Shown here: positions 23,000 through 36,624 of the stretch, piece by piece | Layout of the letters: every line of letters begins with the position of its first letter | Numbering within the stretch: position 1 is the first letter of the stretch | Assembly (NCBI RefSeq): GCF_000208745.1 | Contig: NC_030858.1 | Span: forward strand, 11,226,454 to 11,290,453 | From: Theobroma cacao | Taxonomy: Eukaryota > Streptophyta > Magnoliopsida > Malvales > Malvaceae | Length of the DNA: 64,000 bases | Direction: 5' to 3' | Translations under genes and position numbers: made by a program | The notes under the pieces: generated by a model | The model's database searches: none | What the model saw: the letters and a program-made list of their open reading frames with translations, nothing else | Told to the model about the DNA's origin: nothing

Positions 23000-25900
23000 A
23001 AGAAAGTGATTGGATTAATTTGTCATGCAAATGTACACAAATCTATCTATGAAATAGATAAGCTTGTATAACAAAGTTTAAAGTTTCGTGAATAATAAGA
23101 ATGGGAGAGATCCAATAAATTTTGTCTACTTGTTGTTAAGAGGTCAATCCTTGTACACCTATTAAGTGGATTTCCTAATATTATTAAAATAAAGGAGTTC
23201 TCAACTATAGTAGCATTGACGTATAGGGTGTCATCAAATGTTAAAACTAGCATTTTTTTTTTGGAAGGACTTGATTCCACAAGTTATGATGGGATAGGAA
23301 GAGTTAGGAAGTATATCATTAAGATGGTTTGTTAAAATTTAATACTCCTAAAAGGTTTAGGATAAAAGAATGAATTTGGTCAATTTGTCAATAACCAAAT
23401 TCGTTAGTGTAAAGGGTCATAAAGTTGTCTTTAAGAAAGAACATAAATATTTCTTTTGTAAGAAAAGAGACATAAGAAACAAGATTGTCTTAAACATAAG
23501 ACTTGGCTAGAAAAGTATAAACATAAAAAGATCCATAAGTAGAAAGCCAAATAAGAATTAGTCTACAGTCATAATTGGGAACAAAGTAAAGGTGGAAGTT
23601 GAGTTTGTAAGAAAAACTTGTTGAAATTTAGTTTCAATTTCTTTATTAGACACTAGTAGTTGAATTTTGATATAAGGATTACATTATTAAGATAAATTTT
23701 TTGAAAATCACATTATTAAGATAATTCATGATTGAAATGTATTGGCTTATGTTTTTTTTTTTTTGACTTATAGATTATATAGATTGTATTTAGCTCTAAT
23801 TAATATTATTGTCACCTCATACTATGTTGAAAGAGTTGCCAAAAGATCCTACACAAAGAAAATATATTCCATGTTGTGGCAAAAAAGACTTGGCTATATC
23901 TTCAAAGAAAGGGTAGAAAGGTTGATAAAGGATAACAACCTGCCTACTCTTATTTCTAATGATAGGGAGACATGAGTTGATTGTTGTAAGGATAAGATGA
24001 CCAAGATAAATGAAGTAAATCAAATAGAAAGTTTTTGATTTATTGGAACCTACCTACACTGACATAAATGGACCATGTACCCCCTACTATCTGCAGTCGT
24101 AGATATTTGTGGCATTGATTGATGATTTTTTTATTGTGATTATAATGTTCTTAATTAAAGAAAAGTAAAAACCTCTTGATAAATTTAAGATCTTTAAGAC
24201 TAAATTTGAGAAACAATTGAGGAAAAAAAAACATTAAAATTGTCATGTCAAATAAGGGTGGTAAATGTTATGGTAGACATAATATAAAAAAACAACAAAA
24301 AGTCAATTTGCCAAATATATAGAAAGTTGTGGAATAGTGCCCCATTAATACACTATCTAGTAGTCCAGAACAAAATGGTGTGGTTGAAATGCGAAATCAC
24401 ATCTTTAAGGATATGATAAGGAGTATGATTAGTGGGGCTATTTAGAATTTTTGTATGAAGAAACAATCAAATTAAATTTGCATATTTTAAGTAGAATTCC
24501 TACAAAATCTATACCTAAAATCTCCTTTTTGTTTTGGAGTTGATGGAAACCTAGTCTTAATCACTTATGTGTTTAGGGATGTCGTTTAAAAGTGTGTCTA
24601 TTGTTTCACTTATTACTATTTTATTGGGAACTTAAATGATTCTTAAGATTACAAATTTTACTTCTCAAGAGAGGTGGTAAAATTGTTAAGATAAAAACAA
24701 CTAAGTTTTTAGAGTTACATATGACTAATAGTAGTTGCTCTCATATTAGAGATGGAGGAGAGCATATGGACACTTAAGTATTCTTATACCTATGTAGAAG
24801 GATGATATGGCACATACACCAGTTGAGGAGCAAGAATAAATTTAATTAGTTCTTGATGAGGTCCTTTAACATTAGAATGTTGAATAATAGATACCACGAA
24901 AAAGATCCACAAGGTAAAGAAGAATGCTATTTCCGTAGACATCTATGAATTCTATCTTAAGAGAGTAATTGTGATATTGGCCACATAATATCTAAGAGCT
25001 TTTCCAAAAGTTGTTGTAAGTCCTAAATTAAATCTGTGATGAAATGCAATGATGGATAAAATACAAATCTATGTTATATATTGGTTTATGGGAGCTTGTT
25101 GAGTTAAATAATGGTTGCAAACTCATTAGTTGTAAAAAAGTATACAAGTCCAAGAAAGATTCTAAAAAAATAAAATAAAATTAAGAGGTTTAAAGTCAAG
25201 CTGGTTGCCAAATATTTTAATTAGAATTAAACCTTTTTTGTTGTATCCTTCTAGGATATTGTTTAGAGTTTTTATGACATTAGTAGCTCATCATTATTAT
25301 TTAAAACTACACCAGATAAATGTTATGATTGTCTTTCTAATTGACAATATTATTGAAAAGGTCTATATGTTGCAACCTAAAGAATTTAAAAAGAATAATA
25401 AAGATCATCTTGTGTGCAGACCTAAAAGTCTATTTGTGGTTTAAACAAGTTTCTTGTTAATGATATCTTAAATTTGATGAAGCAATAAACTTTTTTTATT
25501 TTGTTGAGAACAAGGTAGACTAATGCATAGATTTCAAGATCAGTGGGAGCAAGTTTATCTTTCTTATTTTGTATGTTATTAATATCTTACTTGCTAGTTG
25601 TGTCTAAGGAATTCGACATGAAAGATCTTGGGAAGCATCCTATGTCCTTGGGATTGAAATCCATAAAGATGGATCTTATCACTTGTTTGGACTCTCTTAA
25701 CGCGCATACTTTAATTGTATGTTGAATATATTTTACATGATTGATTACAAAAGTGAATATATGCCAATTGTTAAAGTTGATAAATTGAAATTGGCATAAC
25801 ATTCTAAAATGATGTTGAGAGGGAATATATGGGAGTAAGGTCATATGCTAGTGCAATAAAGAACTTGATGTATGCTTAGGTTTGCATGAGGCTTGACATT

Positions 25901-26545
25901 GCCTATGTAGTGGGTCTTTTGGGAAGATATTTACGTAATCCCAATAGAAATCATTAAGATTCTGCAAAGAATGTGATAAGATACTTGAATAGGACTAAGG
26001 ATTATATGTTAGTTTATCAAAGGTTGAAGACCTTAAGTTGGAGGGTCATATGGATTCTAACTTAACCAACTATTCAAATGATAGGAATTCCACATTAGGA
26101 TATATTTTTTTATGTTGAGAAGTGGTGTACTATCTTAGACAAGTATAAAGAAAACACTTGTGACCTCATTCATTCTGTAAGCAGAATTTGTAACATGCTA
26201 TGAAGTAGAGACATGGGCTTTCAAATTAAAAAAAAAAAAAACTCATTAAAGAATTGTTGGTGGTTGACACTATTGCTAGATCCATATAGTCGTATTGTGA
26301 TGACACTTTTGTGGTTTTGTTTACTAATAATATTAAAGGTATCATAAGAGCTAAGCATACAAAGATAAAATATTTGACAGTTAAAAAATTTGTAAAAAAA
26401 GGTAACATTTTAAGAAAGTATATTTATATTGATGATATGATAGTTGATCTTTTGACAGAGGGACTGCACCCTGTCAATACCAAGAAACATATTTTGGCAT
26501 GGATATTGTGGAGTCTATTAATGTACTTGGTTAATGGGAGGATTT
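23000..26545 (+). pseudogene. Copia gag-pol of the second element, heavily broken
   Basis: Recognisable fragments in order are a degraded knuckle region around 23440-23480, integrase near 24360 (SSPEQNGVVEMRNHIFKDM), reverse transcriptase pieces at 25205-25725 including KEFDMKDLGKHP, and RNase H from about 26070 (SNDRNSTLGYIFF) to 26530 (MIVDLLTEGLHPVNTKKH). The domain order is that of Copia. Stops and frameshifts occur throughout, and protease is not identifiable. Upstream, 20990-23000 is the gag region and leader, where I see no reliable domain. Confidence 0.7.
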
Positions 26546-26863
26546 GACATTGTTTTATACTTTGTACACGATTGTTTGGAATACATCCTTGATGGTGTAT
26601 ATGGATTTATTATTAATAATGATTATTCAATTATATTCAGTCATAAAGATTTTATGTACATACATACATACATATTTATATATATGAAGACTTAAGACCT
26701 GTGTCAGTCTTAAGCTTAGATTGGGGCATAAATTTACCGCCTTAAGAGTGTGCCTTTGACACATAAAATATATCTTGAGATAAGTAAGGCAGACATACAG
26801 ATTTACTGAACAAACCATAAAGTATTTCTCTTGTGAGCATTGGTTGCTCTTGAAGGCATAGAA

Positions 26864-27330
26864 CAAATGGGTCTAGGGGAAGAACCAGTCTTGGATGCTG
26901 ACATTAGAAGAAGAAACTCCGTCTTGAGAGGAGAAGCTGAGGAGATTTGGGAATTGACAAGAAAACTGGGTCTCTTTTTTCAAGATTAGAAAGAGAAAGT
27001 GATTCAGTGATTGGTCGAGTTCGAGGCTATGGACAGAGGACAACAACATCAGGAATCAGTTGATGCCAATTGAAGATCCAAGTACAACTGAAGAACGGAT
27101 GTGACTTTGCAATCACCCTTGTTGCAGGTGGATGCTTTTCGATTTGAGTTTAAAGATCTATTTCTTGAGTTTTGAGGCAAGGATGTTTTGTTCTTTTGTT
27201 TGCGATTTCTTGCTGGTTTCAGGGAAGAGCCTCTCTTCCTTTGAGGTTGGTTGTGTGGGGTCATTGGTCCAAGATCCTTGATGGAGATAAGACGGGTTGA
27301 CCAAGCTTTTAGGGTTCCGTTTTTGTGTTT
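26864..27330 (+). pseudogene. LINE ORF1, right part and start of 3' region
   Basis: The sequence resumes LINE ORF1 after the Copia insert. A translated piece reads AEEIWELTRKLGLFF-like near 26935, a pattern common at the end of plant LINE ORF1 proteins. From about 27330 to the polyA at 27860 it is T-rich untranslated sequence. Confidence 0.55.
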
Positions 27331-27860
27331 GTGTTGACGTTGTTCTGTGATGATGCTGTTGTCTTTTCCTTTTCATTCTGCTGGGGCTTTCATCCTCTCC
27401 GTTTGTTTCGAGGATGATTTTTTGTGGGCTCTCTCTTTGTCTTTTGCTGGTTGTATATGCAAAGCTTTTGGGATGGTTTTCTGTGATTCTTGGTTTTAGG
27501 GTTGAGATACAATTTTGCTATTTGATTGGCCACTTCTTTCTCTCTAGTCCTTTTTGCGAGCTCTCTTGCTTTTTTGTCTGATTTTTGTAACAGTATTTTT
27601 TTTTGTGTTAAGCTGCTATGCTTTTGCTCTTGGGCAATCGGCTTTTTTCTGTTTGTCTTTGTTTTATTAGGTTCTTTGCTTTGTGGTGCTACAAATTTCT
27701 TTGAATACTAGGTTCTTGTGGGTAATTATACTGTCTGCTTCACCCTCACTAACCTTTAGGTCATGAGAGTCTATTGCAACTTAAGCTTAACCTTAAGACT
27801 CAAAATGGCATGTTATTGATGAGGTTAATAAAAATTTACTTTTCAAAAAAAAAAAAAAAA

Positions 27861-28160
27861 CAAGAAGGAAAGATAACAATGCTTTCTTTGTGCTACCAAG
27901 CAATTGATGGGTCAAATTTTTAGAAGATTTATGTGGTCACAACTTCTAAGAGGTCATGAAATATTCTCAAGAATGCACATAAAGGGATTAACTAGGTTGT
28001 GAAGGTTTTTTAATAGGTGTTGTAGAGGTGAGTTTCATGCTATATCTATTGATGAAAATGAGACTACCTCAGTGTACTTTGGGGGAGTGTTGGCTATTTT
28101 CAATGAGATGAGGAGGAACGGCGAAAATCTTGATAGGTTACGACGATTGATCAATTTTTA
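27861..28160 (+). pseudogene. Copia gag, right part (outermost layer of the nest)
   Basis: Immediately after the LINE polyA the frame reads KKDNNALFVLYQAIDG, then a degenerate version of the ILKNAHKG and MRRNGE motifs of the Copia UBN2 gag. It continues exactly where the piece at 18690-18890 stopped. It is broken by several stops and fades out at about 28160. Confidence 0.7.
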
Positions 28161-28915
28161 GTAAATTAAAAAATTAATTATTCTATGTAAAATTAGTACA
28201 ATTGTGTATGATTATTTTTCCTCTTTCTTTCCCGTGCTCCACTTATTCTCTTGCCGACTCTTTAATTTGCCACTTTCTTTTGCTATTATGGTTTTCTTCC
28301 AACTGGAATCTTTAGCATTTAGTGAAAAAAGAAAAAAAACAAAATGAGTCGAAACCATTTGCACTATACCACTTTCGAGGGCAGCATAACGTAGCTTGAC
28401 CAATTGTGATATTTTTGTGAACTGACACAATATTTGTTAAAACTCTGATGCTTGATTTAAGAGACAAGAAATAAAAAAAGCCTGATACATTATTAAAATA
28501 AATCATCTAAAACAAATTCAACCATGGAACTTGGAAAACATGGTGGATATAACTTTTAGTTATTGCCACTCATCTGTTAGGATTTAAATTGAGTCATTTT
28601 CATGCAACATGTAAAATGATGATATGGACATTTAAATTTTAGAATTAAAGTTTATGTAATTGTCCATATTCTTAATTTATTCCAAATAATACTTACAAAA
28701 CAATTTGTTATTGTACATATCGAGCCATGTATGTCTAATTTTCAGTTCATCTGTTAGATGCCTTTGGCTGTATTATACTAAAATCACAATAAATTGCACT
28801 TCAACATTGAACTTTGACATCACTCATCACTCTCTCCTAAACTGCATATATATGATGGTTTTTTTTTCTTTTTTTTTATTGAAAAAAGTAGCTACGAGTT
28901 TTTATTGGGTTTTTT
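28161..28915. other. Non-coding spacer before Mutator-like copy 1
   Basis: AT-rich, with no frame resembling a known protein and no clear repeat. It may be remaining Copia or host intergenic sequence. Confidence 0.4.
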
Positions 28916-29429
28916 CAAAAATGCCCCTCATGCATAAGGTATTTTTGAAAATATCTCCCTTTAAAATTTTAACTTTTTTAACCAAGAAAAATTAATTTAA
29001 GATAAATTTACCCTTAATGAAATCGACCCATATGTTTGGATCCGCGCCTCAACTCGACCAATATGTTTGGGTCAAGTTTTTAACTTTTGTAACTTTTTAG
29101 CTTTTCTTGACAGACTGTTCATCTCCAAAGTATCTTCGTCAGGTCAACATTTGAACATTTTGAGCAGTGATAGAAGCATTTTGGAGTGGTTTGAGCATAA
29201 AGGTAAGCATATTCTTAAATTGAGAGAAAGTTCATATTCCGTGCATTGAGTTAATTACCATAAAATTGCATATATTTTTAACCATATCCAGAAAGGTAGG
29301 CATATTCTTCATATTCTCCATATCTTGAGTTTTGGGCATAGAGGTAGACATGTTCTTCATTTTCTTCATATTCTTGTTGTTTGAAGTTGTTGAATTTAAA
29401 TTTGAATTTGGTAGTTTTGGTGGTTTTTG

Positions 29430-29815
29430 GCTCAAAAGTTGACAGGGCATGCATGACTGGTTGATAGGGCATGGGTGGTTGGTTTTTGGCATTAGCTTTA
29501 GGGGTTTTAGGTATTGGGTGACTTAGGGTTTGTGTGACTAGTTGATAAGGCAAGCGTGACTAGTTCTAGGCATTAGGTTTTGGGGTTTTAGGTATTGCGT
29601 GACTAGTTGATAGGGCATGTGTGACTAATTTTAGGCATTGCGTGATTGGTTGATAGGACATTAGATGACTAGTTGATAGGGCATTGCATGATTGATTTTT
29701 AGTTATTGCGTGACTAGTTTGTAAGGCATTGTGTGACTGGTTTGTAGGGAATTGTGTGATTAGTTTTTAGGCATTGCATGACTAGGTTTAAGGCATTACA
29801 TGACTATTTTTTGCA
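29430..29815 (+). repeat. GCGTGACT motif array, left side of copy 1
   Basis: About 13 degenerate units with core (G/A)C(G/A)TGACTAG or TGACTGG, often followed by TTGATAGGGCATT. Unit length is about 20-24 bp with irregular spacing. The array is non-coding and lies between the element's left end and the ATG of its DUF1985/Ulp1 gene. Confidence 0.8.
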
Positions 29816-30287
29816 GAGTATTGGATCATTGTCATTGCTTGGATATTAATGCTTTTCTATTTTTTGCTTAACTTTAATGCTTATATTATGTATCTGTTTT
29901 GTCACTTAATCAACAATGCTTCACACGTGCCTCATTTATTTTCTTTTATGTATGCAAAGATAGTAGAAACTAGTTTTTGCTTTTTTTAAATCTTCCTTAA
30001 TCATATTTGCTAAATGGAAATGTTATCTATTTTCTATTGCAGATGACCAGAAAAGAATAGGATAACCTAGAAGCTTTGCTTTAAGTTCCAAGGGACCAGT
30101 GGGGTTCAAAACTGGCATTAACATCCATTGTAAGTGGACATACCTGCATGTTGTATGTGAGGCGCTGCGAAAAATAAATGAGTTGGACACAATGAGGAGA
30201 ACATGCTTTAGAAAGCTGATAAACGTCGAATCAGAAAAAAGTTTATTCTGTGTCAGTCTCGTGCATAATGTATTGTTGCACAGAATA

Positions 30288-33246
30288 TATCATGACCCGG
30301 TACTCCCCTTGAGCCAGTGACAACCGCCGCGGTGTCCTCGGTAGACACTCATTGCCCGGAATGTCAACCCGAAACCCCGCAAGGCTTTACTATCAGTTTC
30401 TCATTTTCCTTGTGAGCAACCATTTTCAAATATCGTGTTTTAAAAGATTTTAACTGTCTCCAACTAAAAATAAATAAAATATTAATTTTTGTCTCACAAG
30501 GGTATTTTGGTTATTTTTTCTCAAAATTTTTGAAACTGGCTAAAACGTAATATACAAGTACAAAACACATAATTCATATTCAAAATGAGTTTAAAAGTCT
30601 AAAATCTTCATTTAAAACGAAATTAGGTTATTTGAATATAATAAGAAAATAAAAGAAATATTAAGTAAAATATTCTATTTTCTTATAAAACAATATTTAT
30701 AGAGTTATACGTGAATAAGTTTTATAGCATAAAAGCTAAATAAATTTATACATACTGAAATACAGTAAGCCAAAATATTTAATTTAATTTACAATAACAG
30801 GAAGGCCCCCGAATAAACAAAAGTAAAGAGGACTGTGAACCTATGGTTTGGAAAATGCAGATCCAAAGGTAGCCCTCTATGAGATCAGCTATCTACAGCC
30901 TATATTGAACCTGAAATGGGTGGAAAGGAGGGTGGTGAGATTATAAAATCCCAATGAGTAAACAGACATCATCATAAATATCTAAAGTTGAGTACATGGA
31001 GACAATAAAATAAATCATCGTAAACTGGGTCACAACATAAAAATACATTTCATTTAAAATATGTAAAGAGGCTTATGAATCTCATAAAAACTAGGCTTGT
31101 GCCATAAATCCATTCCCCGGGACACCTTGGCCTAGGCATCCTACCGAGACCGCCAAGGCTATTAAAATTCACATTTCACATAAATCATGTTTTTGTTTTG
31201 AAAACATAGTCATTCCTTGGCGTTGGCTGAGTTCCCCCTCATGTGGTGGTTTGGCGTGAAGTGAACCTTAAGCTTTACCCCAGGAGATACCCTACGCGCC
31301 TCTCCGTTCAAGGTAAGAATATAATGGGGTTTACTGTGCCCCTCTAAAACGCTGATCGACATAAACCCCCTATTGCAGTGATTAATTAATATATATAATC
31401 CACCATATAATAAAACTCAATAACATGATATGACAATTTTGTAATTCACAGTCTTTCAAGGAAATCAAACAATTCGCATTTCAATACAATTGCCAACTAG
31501 CCAATCATGCCCGATTTATCATAAGCCAATCAATTTAAAAAATCAAATGACCACAATTAACAGTCTCCGTGCACTCTATTTTTCAAAATCACTATTAATT
31601 TCAAAATAATTTATAATTTAATTTCATTGAAACACATTTATTCATAAAACATGAAAATTTACCTTTTTAAATTTCTTTTTCCATAGAACTCATGAAATCA
31701 TCTAAAAACCACCATAGATAATTAAAATGATAGTAAGTTTACTCACAATGTCTAGAATGCAGACTTTCGACGCACTCTGTCTACTGGTCCTCAGATGCAA
31801 TTTCCTTGCCTTTATCGGAAGACTCACCACCTTGACACAGTACAAAATCGAGAAATTCACTACATTGGTACTAAATTGAAATTAAAATAATTTAGACCAT
31901 TAATGCATAATATGGAATGCAAAAATACACTGGTAACTATCTAAACTCGGTATTTGCCTAATTCGTCTTATCACCCGATTAAATTACTAACGCATCCAAT
32001 TTAATCACAAATTAATTTTATTCAGTTTCTATACCTCAATTGCACCCAAATTGACTTAATGTCCCTTAGTGTGGTGCAAATTATCAGTCTCGACAATAAA
32101 TTATGAAAATACCCCTAGTGGGTAAAAATTCGTATTTTTGCTCCGAAAATTCTCATTATTTTTCTAGGCTCATAATTCATCATTTCTTAACCAATTCTCC
32201 TAGAATAAAAATCAAACTCATCCTCACTCATACATGGTAAATTCGGCCATTAATGGTTGTGGGAGAAAATAAATTCTTTTCTTGTTGTTTTGTTTCTAAA
32301 TATGCTAAACTAACTAAAAACACTAACATAACTTAAAATCAAATTAATCTAACAACTTTCTCTCTCCTAACCCATTTTGATCAGCCAATAATTCATCATA
32401 AAAACATGTTATTTAAGCATGGAAAATAAGGAGAAATGCTTAAGGAAAATAGATTTCAAGCTTAAGTTGAAAAATCCTACCTTTTTCACTTGTTTTCCTT
32501 GATTTTCCAGACTATTTCTCTTGAAATTCCTCACCTAGGGTTTGTTCTTCTTGTCTTTCTCTCTCTTCCTTGCTTGGCCAAATATTTGGAGAGTAATGAG
32601 CTGATTTATGCTGATTTTTTAGTTAAATAATAAAATATCCTAAGCTTGACACATGGCATTTTCTGATTGGTCTATTTTTAAAATTTTAAAAATTTAAACA
32701 TTTTATCTCCACCACATGATTAGTCAAGGGTCAAAGATGAAGATAAAGGAAGACCATGTGCTGGAAAAAATGTCCTGATGGTGGAAAATTATAATTTTGC
32801 CCCTGGGGTGGCAAAATTACCATTTTACCCTTTTACTCCAAATTATACCAAAATTAAAATTTTTTACTTCTAAACCTCAAATCATACTCCAATAAGTCAA
32901 ATTATACTCTAATAAGTCAAATGGGGTAAAAAAACTCTTTTCTAAAATTCTCATTTTGTCCCCAGGTGACAAATGACCATTTTTGCCCCTAGATAGTGAA
33001 AATTCCGATTCGACTCCAAATTGATCCTCAAACTCCGAATTACCATTTTGAGTCATCCTTGGACTGTGACGATCTTAATCTCACCTTAAAATTCCTATTT
33101 GATCTAGTTCGAGGATTAAATCAATTTTGTTGTACCTCTAAGTACAATACCGACTTTTTGTAAATTTTTCGGGACTCTCTTAGCATGCAATCATGCTATC
33201 ATCACATGTATGTCATGAATAGTATTTTATAAGGTCGGGCTTTACA
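30288..33246. mobile_element. Solo LTR of the large-LTR family, copy 2
   Basis: It is homologous to 6398-9273. It starts TATCATGACCCGG (the original TG now TA) and ends GGTCGGGCTTTACA. The flanking 5-bp direct repeat GAATA (30283-30287 and 33247-33251) is perfect. It lies inside the DUF1985 coding region, which continues on the far side. Length is 2959 bp, with no coding region. Confidence 0.85.
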
Positions 33247-34476
33247 GAATAAATGAACCTAACGCCATCAAGGGTGAGTTATGGTTTGCTATAAGCAATA
33301 CCAAGGCTTGTTTTTCGAAGCGTGAGTTCTGCTTGGTGACCAAACTCAAGTTTGACCCCATGCCGACCATTATTTCTAATCCCTACAAGGTCGTCCCTAA
33401 ATGAATTCACGAGAGATATTAGGGGTGGAGAACTAGGTGAAGCTCCAAGATGTGTTAGATATGGTCGAGAGAAGATAGCTTGACTAGGATGGAGATGCAA
33501 CAAATATGGCCGTACTCTTAATCGCAAACAATATTTTATTCGATCAAGACTACAGAAGATTGGTGATTCTGTGTTTGTTGTCATTAGTAGAGAATATCAA
33601 CCAATGGAATGTGTTCCCATGGGGCACCTATGTATGGAGTTTAACCATGGATTGCATATCAAAGGGCTTCCAAGTTCCACTAGTAGGGTCGGCTTAAAAG
33701 AAATGTTACCACTTCTACAGATTTGTATGGGTGCTTCAAGTAGTGTGCCTTAAGGTTTTCCATTTTCCTTTTTGCATAAGGTTTTATTAGGTTATTATAA
33801 TGGTTTACAATTAATGTGTAGTTCTGGGCATTGGAGGTGATTCTTGATATCCAAAGCTTATTTGGATCCTAACGCTAGGCTGAAGACGTTTATCCAAGAA
33901 TGCTGAAATGGCATTATGATGAAAGGCCCACACACTTCCATAACCTGCTTGTAGATTTTGAGAGTGAAAGCAGGGTGAGGAACAAAACCATATTGTTATT
34001 ATTTTTTCTCTTTTTTTGTTGTCATATGTCAACTAGCTTTTAACCTAATAGCAATTTATGTTTTGGGGCAGTTGCCCGCATTAGGGACCTTGGAGCCAAC
34101 TACAACGGAGAACTTGAAGGCATATTAGGTTGACATTGATGTCCCTCTATCCCAGGGATATCAGTACATTCCATTTTGGCAGTTGGAGGGTCGAGCAACA
34201 TTCAGTCCAAAAAAAATGAGGAAGATCATCGTGCGTAAAGAAAAAAAGGGTAACAAGAGCTATTGAGCAAAGGTGCATCATGGACGAGGAGGTCAATGGC
34301 CCTTCTACTACTCTTAAGGCTTTTATTGCTCAAGCTTTGGATGATGATCAAATGCGCAACTCGATGCTATGTCCCTTAGATGAATACAACTTTCGAGCAT
34401 GAGTTGAAACAGATGAGGACACAGTGGAAGAAGGACCTTTAGTCTCCACTTATGGAGTTGGATCTAAATGGATTGA

Positions 34477-36624
34477 TGTGTTTGTGTAAAGCATGGATTT
34501 CAAAAATTTTCTTTTAGAAAGAAAGCAAACAATCCAATTACACAAACGAAAAAACACATTATTCATATTGCAAGTAACATAATCACAACCTAAAAATAAG
34601 AATTATTAAAGTAAGATAAAACGTACATTTTATTTCGATATTCTTGTTTACGGACACCACCACACCAACAATTGATTTCTCAACCAAAGAAACTTACCAT
34701 TTGTTCTTTAAAAATACTTTAACTTAAACTTTGAGTAGACAAGGTGCGAAATGCTAGACTATAAGATCACAATTGATTTTGTCTCTCTTTTCTTCCTAAA
34801 AATTAATGACTATTTTTCTTTCAAAAAATTCAACCAAGAAAAAGAGAGAGAAAAAGAGGTGCAGCAAAGTTAAGAAAAGAAGGAGAGAAGTGACAGTTGA
34901 AACTTGTTCAAGAAAGATAAGTACATTTCTTTTCTTCAAATCTTTTCTCCTTTTATTAAAACTCTTGCCTTAAAGGTTTAATCAAAGTCAAATACCTTTG
35001 AATCAATCTTAACCATTCATTTAGAGTTATGGATGCATCAAACATGTTCCATAATTATCAAAATTAAAATTAAAATATAAATAATTTAATTTTTTAATTA
35101 TCATTTGGAGTTCTTGATAAAATAAAACTTCTTGTTGAATAATAATTCTTATTTATTATTATCTATCTTTCTTTAAAATGAATTACTAATAAATAAAAGA
35201 GTGTTAGTTAAACATAAATCTTCTTTTATCAACATGGCTGTCTAGATTCATTTTACAAGAATCCTCCTAACATTATCTTAATTTAAAACAACTCTTATCT
35301 TTAATTAGGACAAACATGTTATCTTGTCTAAATTGAGACAAATATGTTTTCTTGTCTAGATTAAGACAAAACATTTTTTTCTTGTCTTAAATTAAGACAA
35401 ATATATTTTCTTATCTGAATTAAGACAAAACATTTTTTTTGTCTAAATTAAGACAAAACATGTTTTCTTTGTCTAAATTAAGACAAAACATGTTTTCTTG
35501 TCTAAATTAAAACATAACATGTTTTCATGTCAAAATTAAGACATAACATCTTTTCTTGTTTAAATTAACACAAAACATATTTTCTTGTCTAAATTAAGAC
35601 AAACATGTTTGCTTGTCTAAATTAGGACAAAACATATTAAACTGTCATTTTTGTACACAATTTAATTAATCAAATAAAATATGCATTTCAACTTAAATAA
35701 GTTAAATTCTACGAAACTAAGTGGGGAATCTATTTGGACACAGATATTCCAAGCTCCAATAAACTTAGAATTATTCTTAATCATATTAAGATAATTCAAG
35801 CTTATAAACCAAGAAATCACTCCATCGTAGATTCATGGTTGCATTCTTGGATTAACTATAATTACAACAAATGATTCAATACTTGATATTAATTATTAGT
35901 TTTTCAATTGCAAACCTTATATTATGAGCCCTTATAACCATATAATGACAAAAGGTAAAATTACTATTTTACCCTTTTATGTTAATTTTATCCTGTAGCC
36001 TCAAACTTCATCTAATTAGTTATTCAATACTCTAGATCTAATATTTATGATGCTTTATGATGATCCTAACATATGGAGTCTAGATCAATGCTTTATGATG
36101 ATCATGCCCATGGTATATCAAAGATTATAAGGAGATAAATTACGAGTCCATTATCCATCAAAAGTTTAGTTCTACTATAAGCAAATGCATAAGTGTGAGA
36201 TCAAGATTTAAGTAACAGTTAAACTTAAATTTAATTCTCACATGATTCCAGTTCATGTTGTTGTCTTATTACTCAAAGTCAACCATTTTGATGATTTGAG
36301 ACTCATCATTCCTTTAAAGTGAATTACATTCATTTCATTAGAAGTAATCTAGACACTACAACTTTAACACAATAAAGTGACTAGCTTTATTATATGGTTG
36401 TGAACAATTTTTAGATTCAATTAAAATACATATCTACTATGTATGACTCTTCATACAAATGTATTTTAATATCTCAATAGAATCATGGTACCTTAATAAC
36501 TAGATAATGAATGCTTACTTAAAACAAACTCTTTGTCTTATTATCAAAATGTACTTTCATTAAATGAAATTAAACATGAGAATATACTTGTTTTCCAAGG
36601 CACCGTATTCTCAAATTCCTAACA
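34477..36624 (-). mobile_element. Copia-like LTR in reverse orientation
   Basis: On the minus strand it starts TGTTAGGAATTTGAGAATAC at 36624 and ends near 34477 with CACAAACACA, a TG..CA unit of about 2.15 kb. It interrupts the DUF1985/Ulp1 gene between matching positions of copies 1 and 2. The interior is non-coding apart from a tandem array (35305-35645). I did not find a convincing target duplication, so the exact left end is uncertain by a few bases. It could be a solo LTR or a truncated element. Confidence 0.6.
35305..35645. repeat. Tandem array of ~31-35-bp palindromic units
   Basis: About ten to twelve units of the pattern TTGTCTAAATTAAGACAA followed by AACATGTTTTC. The first part is itself a palindrome (TTGTCT...AGACAA), so each unit could form a hairpin. 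The array lies inside the reverse LTR at 34477-36624 and may carry regulatory sites of that element. Confidence 0.85.

Larger units (their letters stand above)
20352..26863 (+). mobile_element. Second Copia retrotransposon, inside the LINE
   Basis: A 467-bp 5' LTR (20352-20818) is followed by a primer binding site and strongly decayed gag-pol. RNase H coding ends near 26545, and about 310 bp of non-coding 3' sequence follows to about 26863, where LINE sequence resumes. I could not recognise a 3' LTR there, so the 3' end seems deleted or truncated, and no clean target duplication was found. Nearly every frame is broken within 80 codons, which makes this an older or faster-decaying copy than the one at 5641-13409. 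Confidence 0.75.
18891..27860 (+). mobile_element. LINE inserted in a Copia gag, itself interrupted
   Basis: The LINE begins at about 18891 and ends with a polyA run at 27845-27860. The flanks GCAAGGAGGATA (18879-18890) and AAGAAGGAAAGATA (27862-27875) are similar enough to be an aged target duplication. Because the Copia gag reads on directly across them, the insertion is secure. Its ORF1 is cut at 20351 and resumes near 26864, on either side of a second Copia element. Endonuclease and reverse transcriptase are absent, so this is an internally deleted copy of about 2.4 kb. A telltale TTACTTTTC precedes the polyA, as in many plant L1 elements. Confidence 0.75.

Noticed and set aside
29430..29815. 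CRISPR-like regular repeats with spacers
   Set aside because: Units are degenerate, spacers are not unique, and the setting is a plant transposon; these are element-specific motif arrays.
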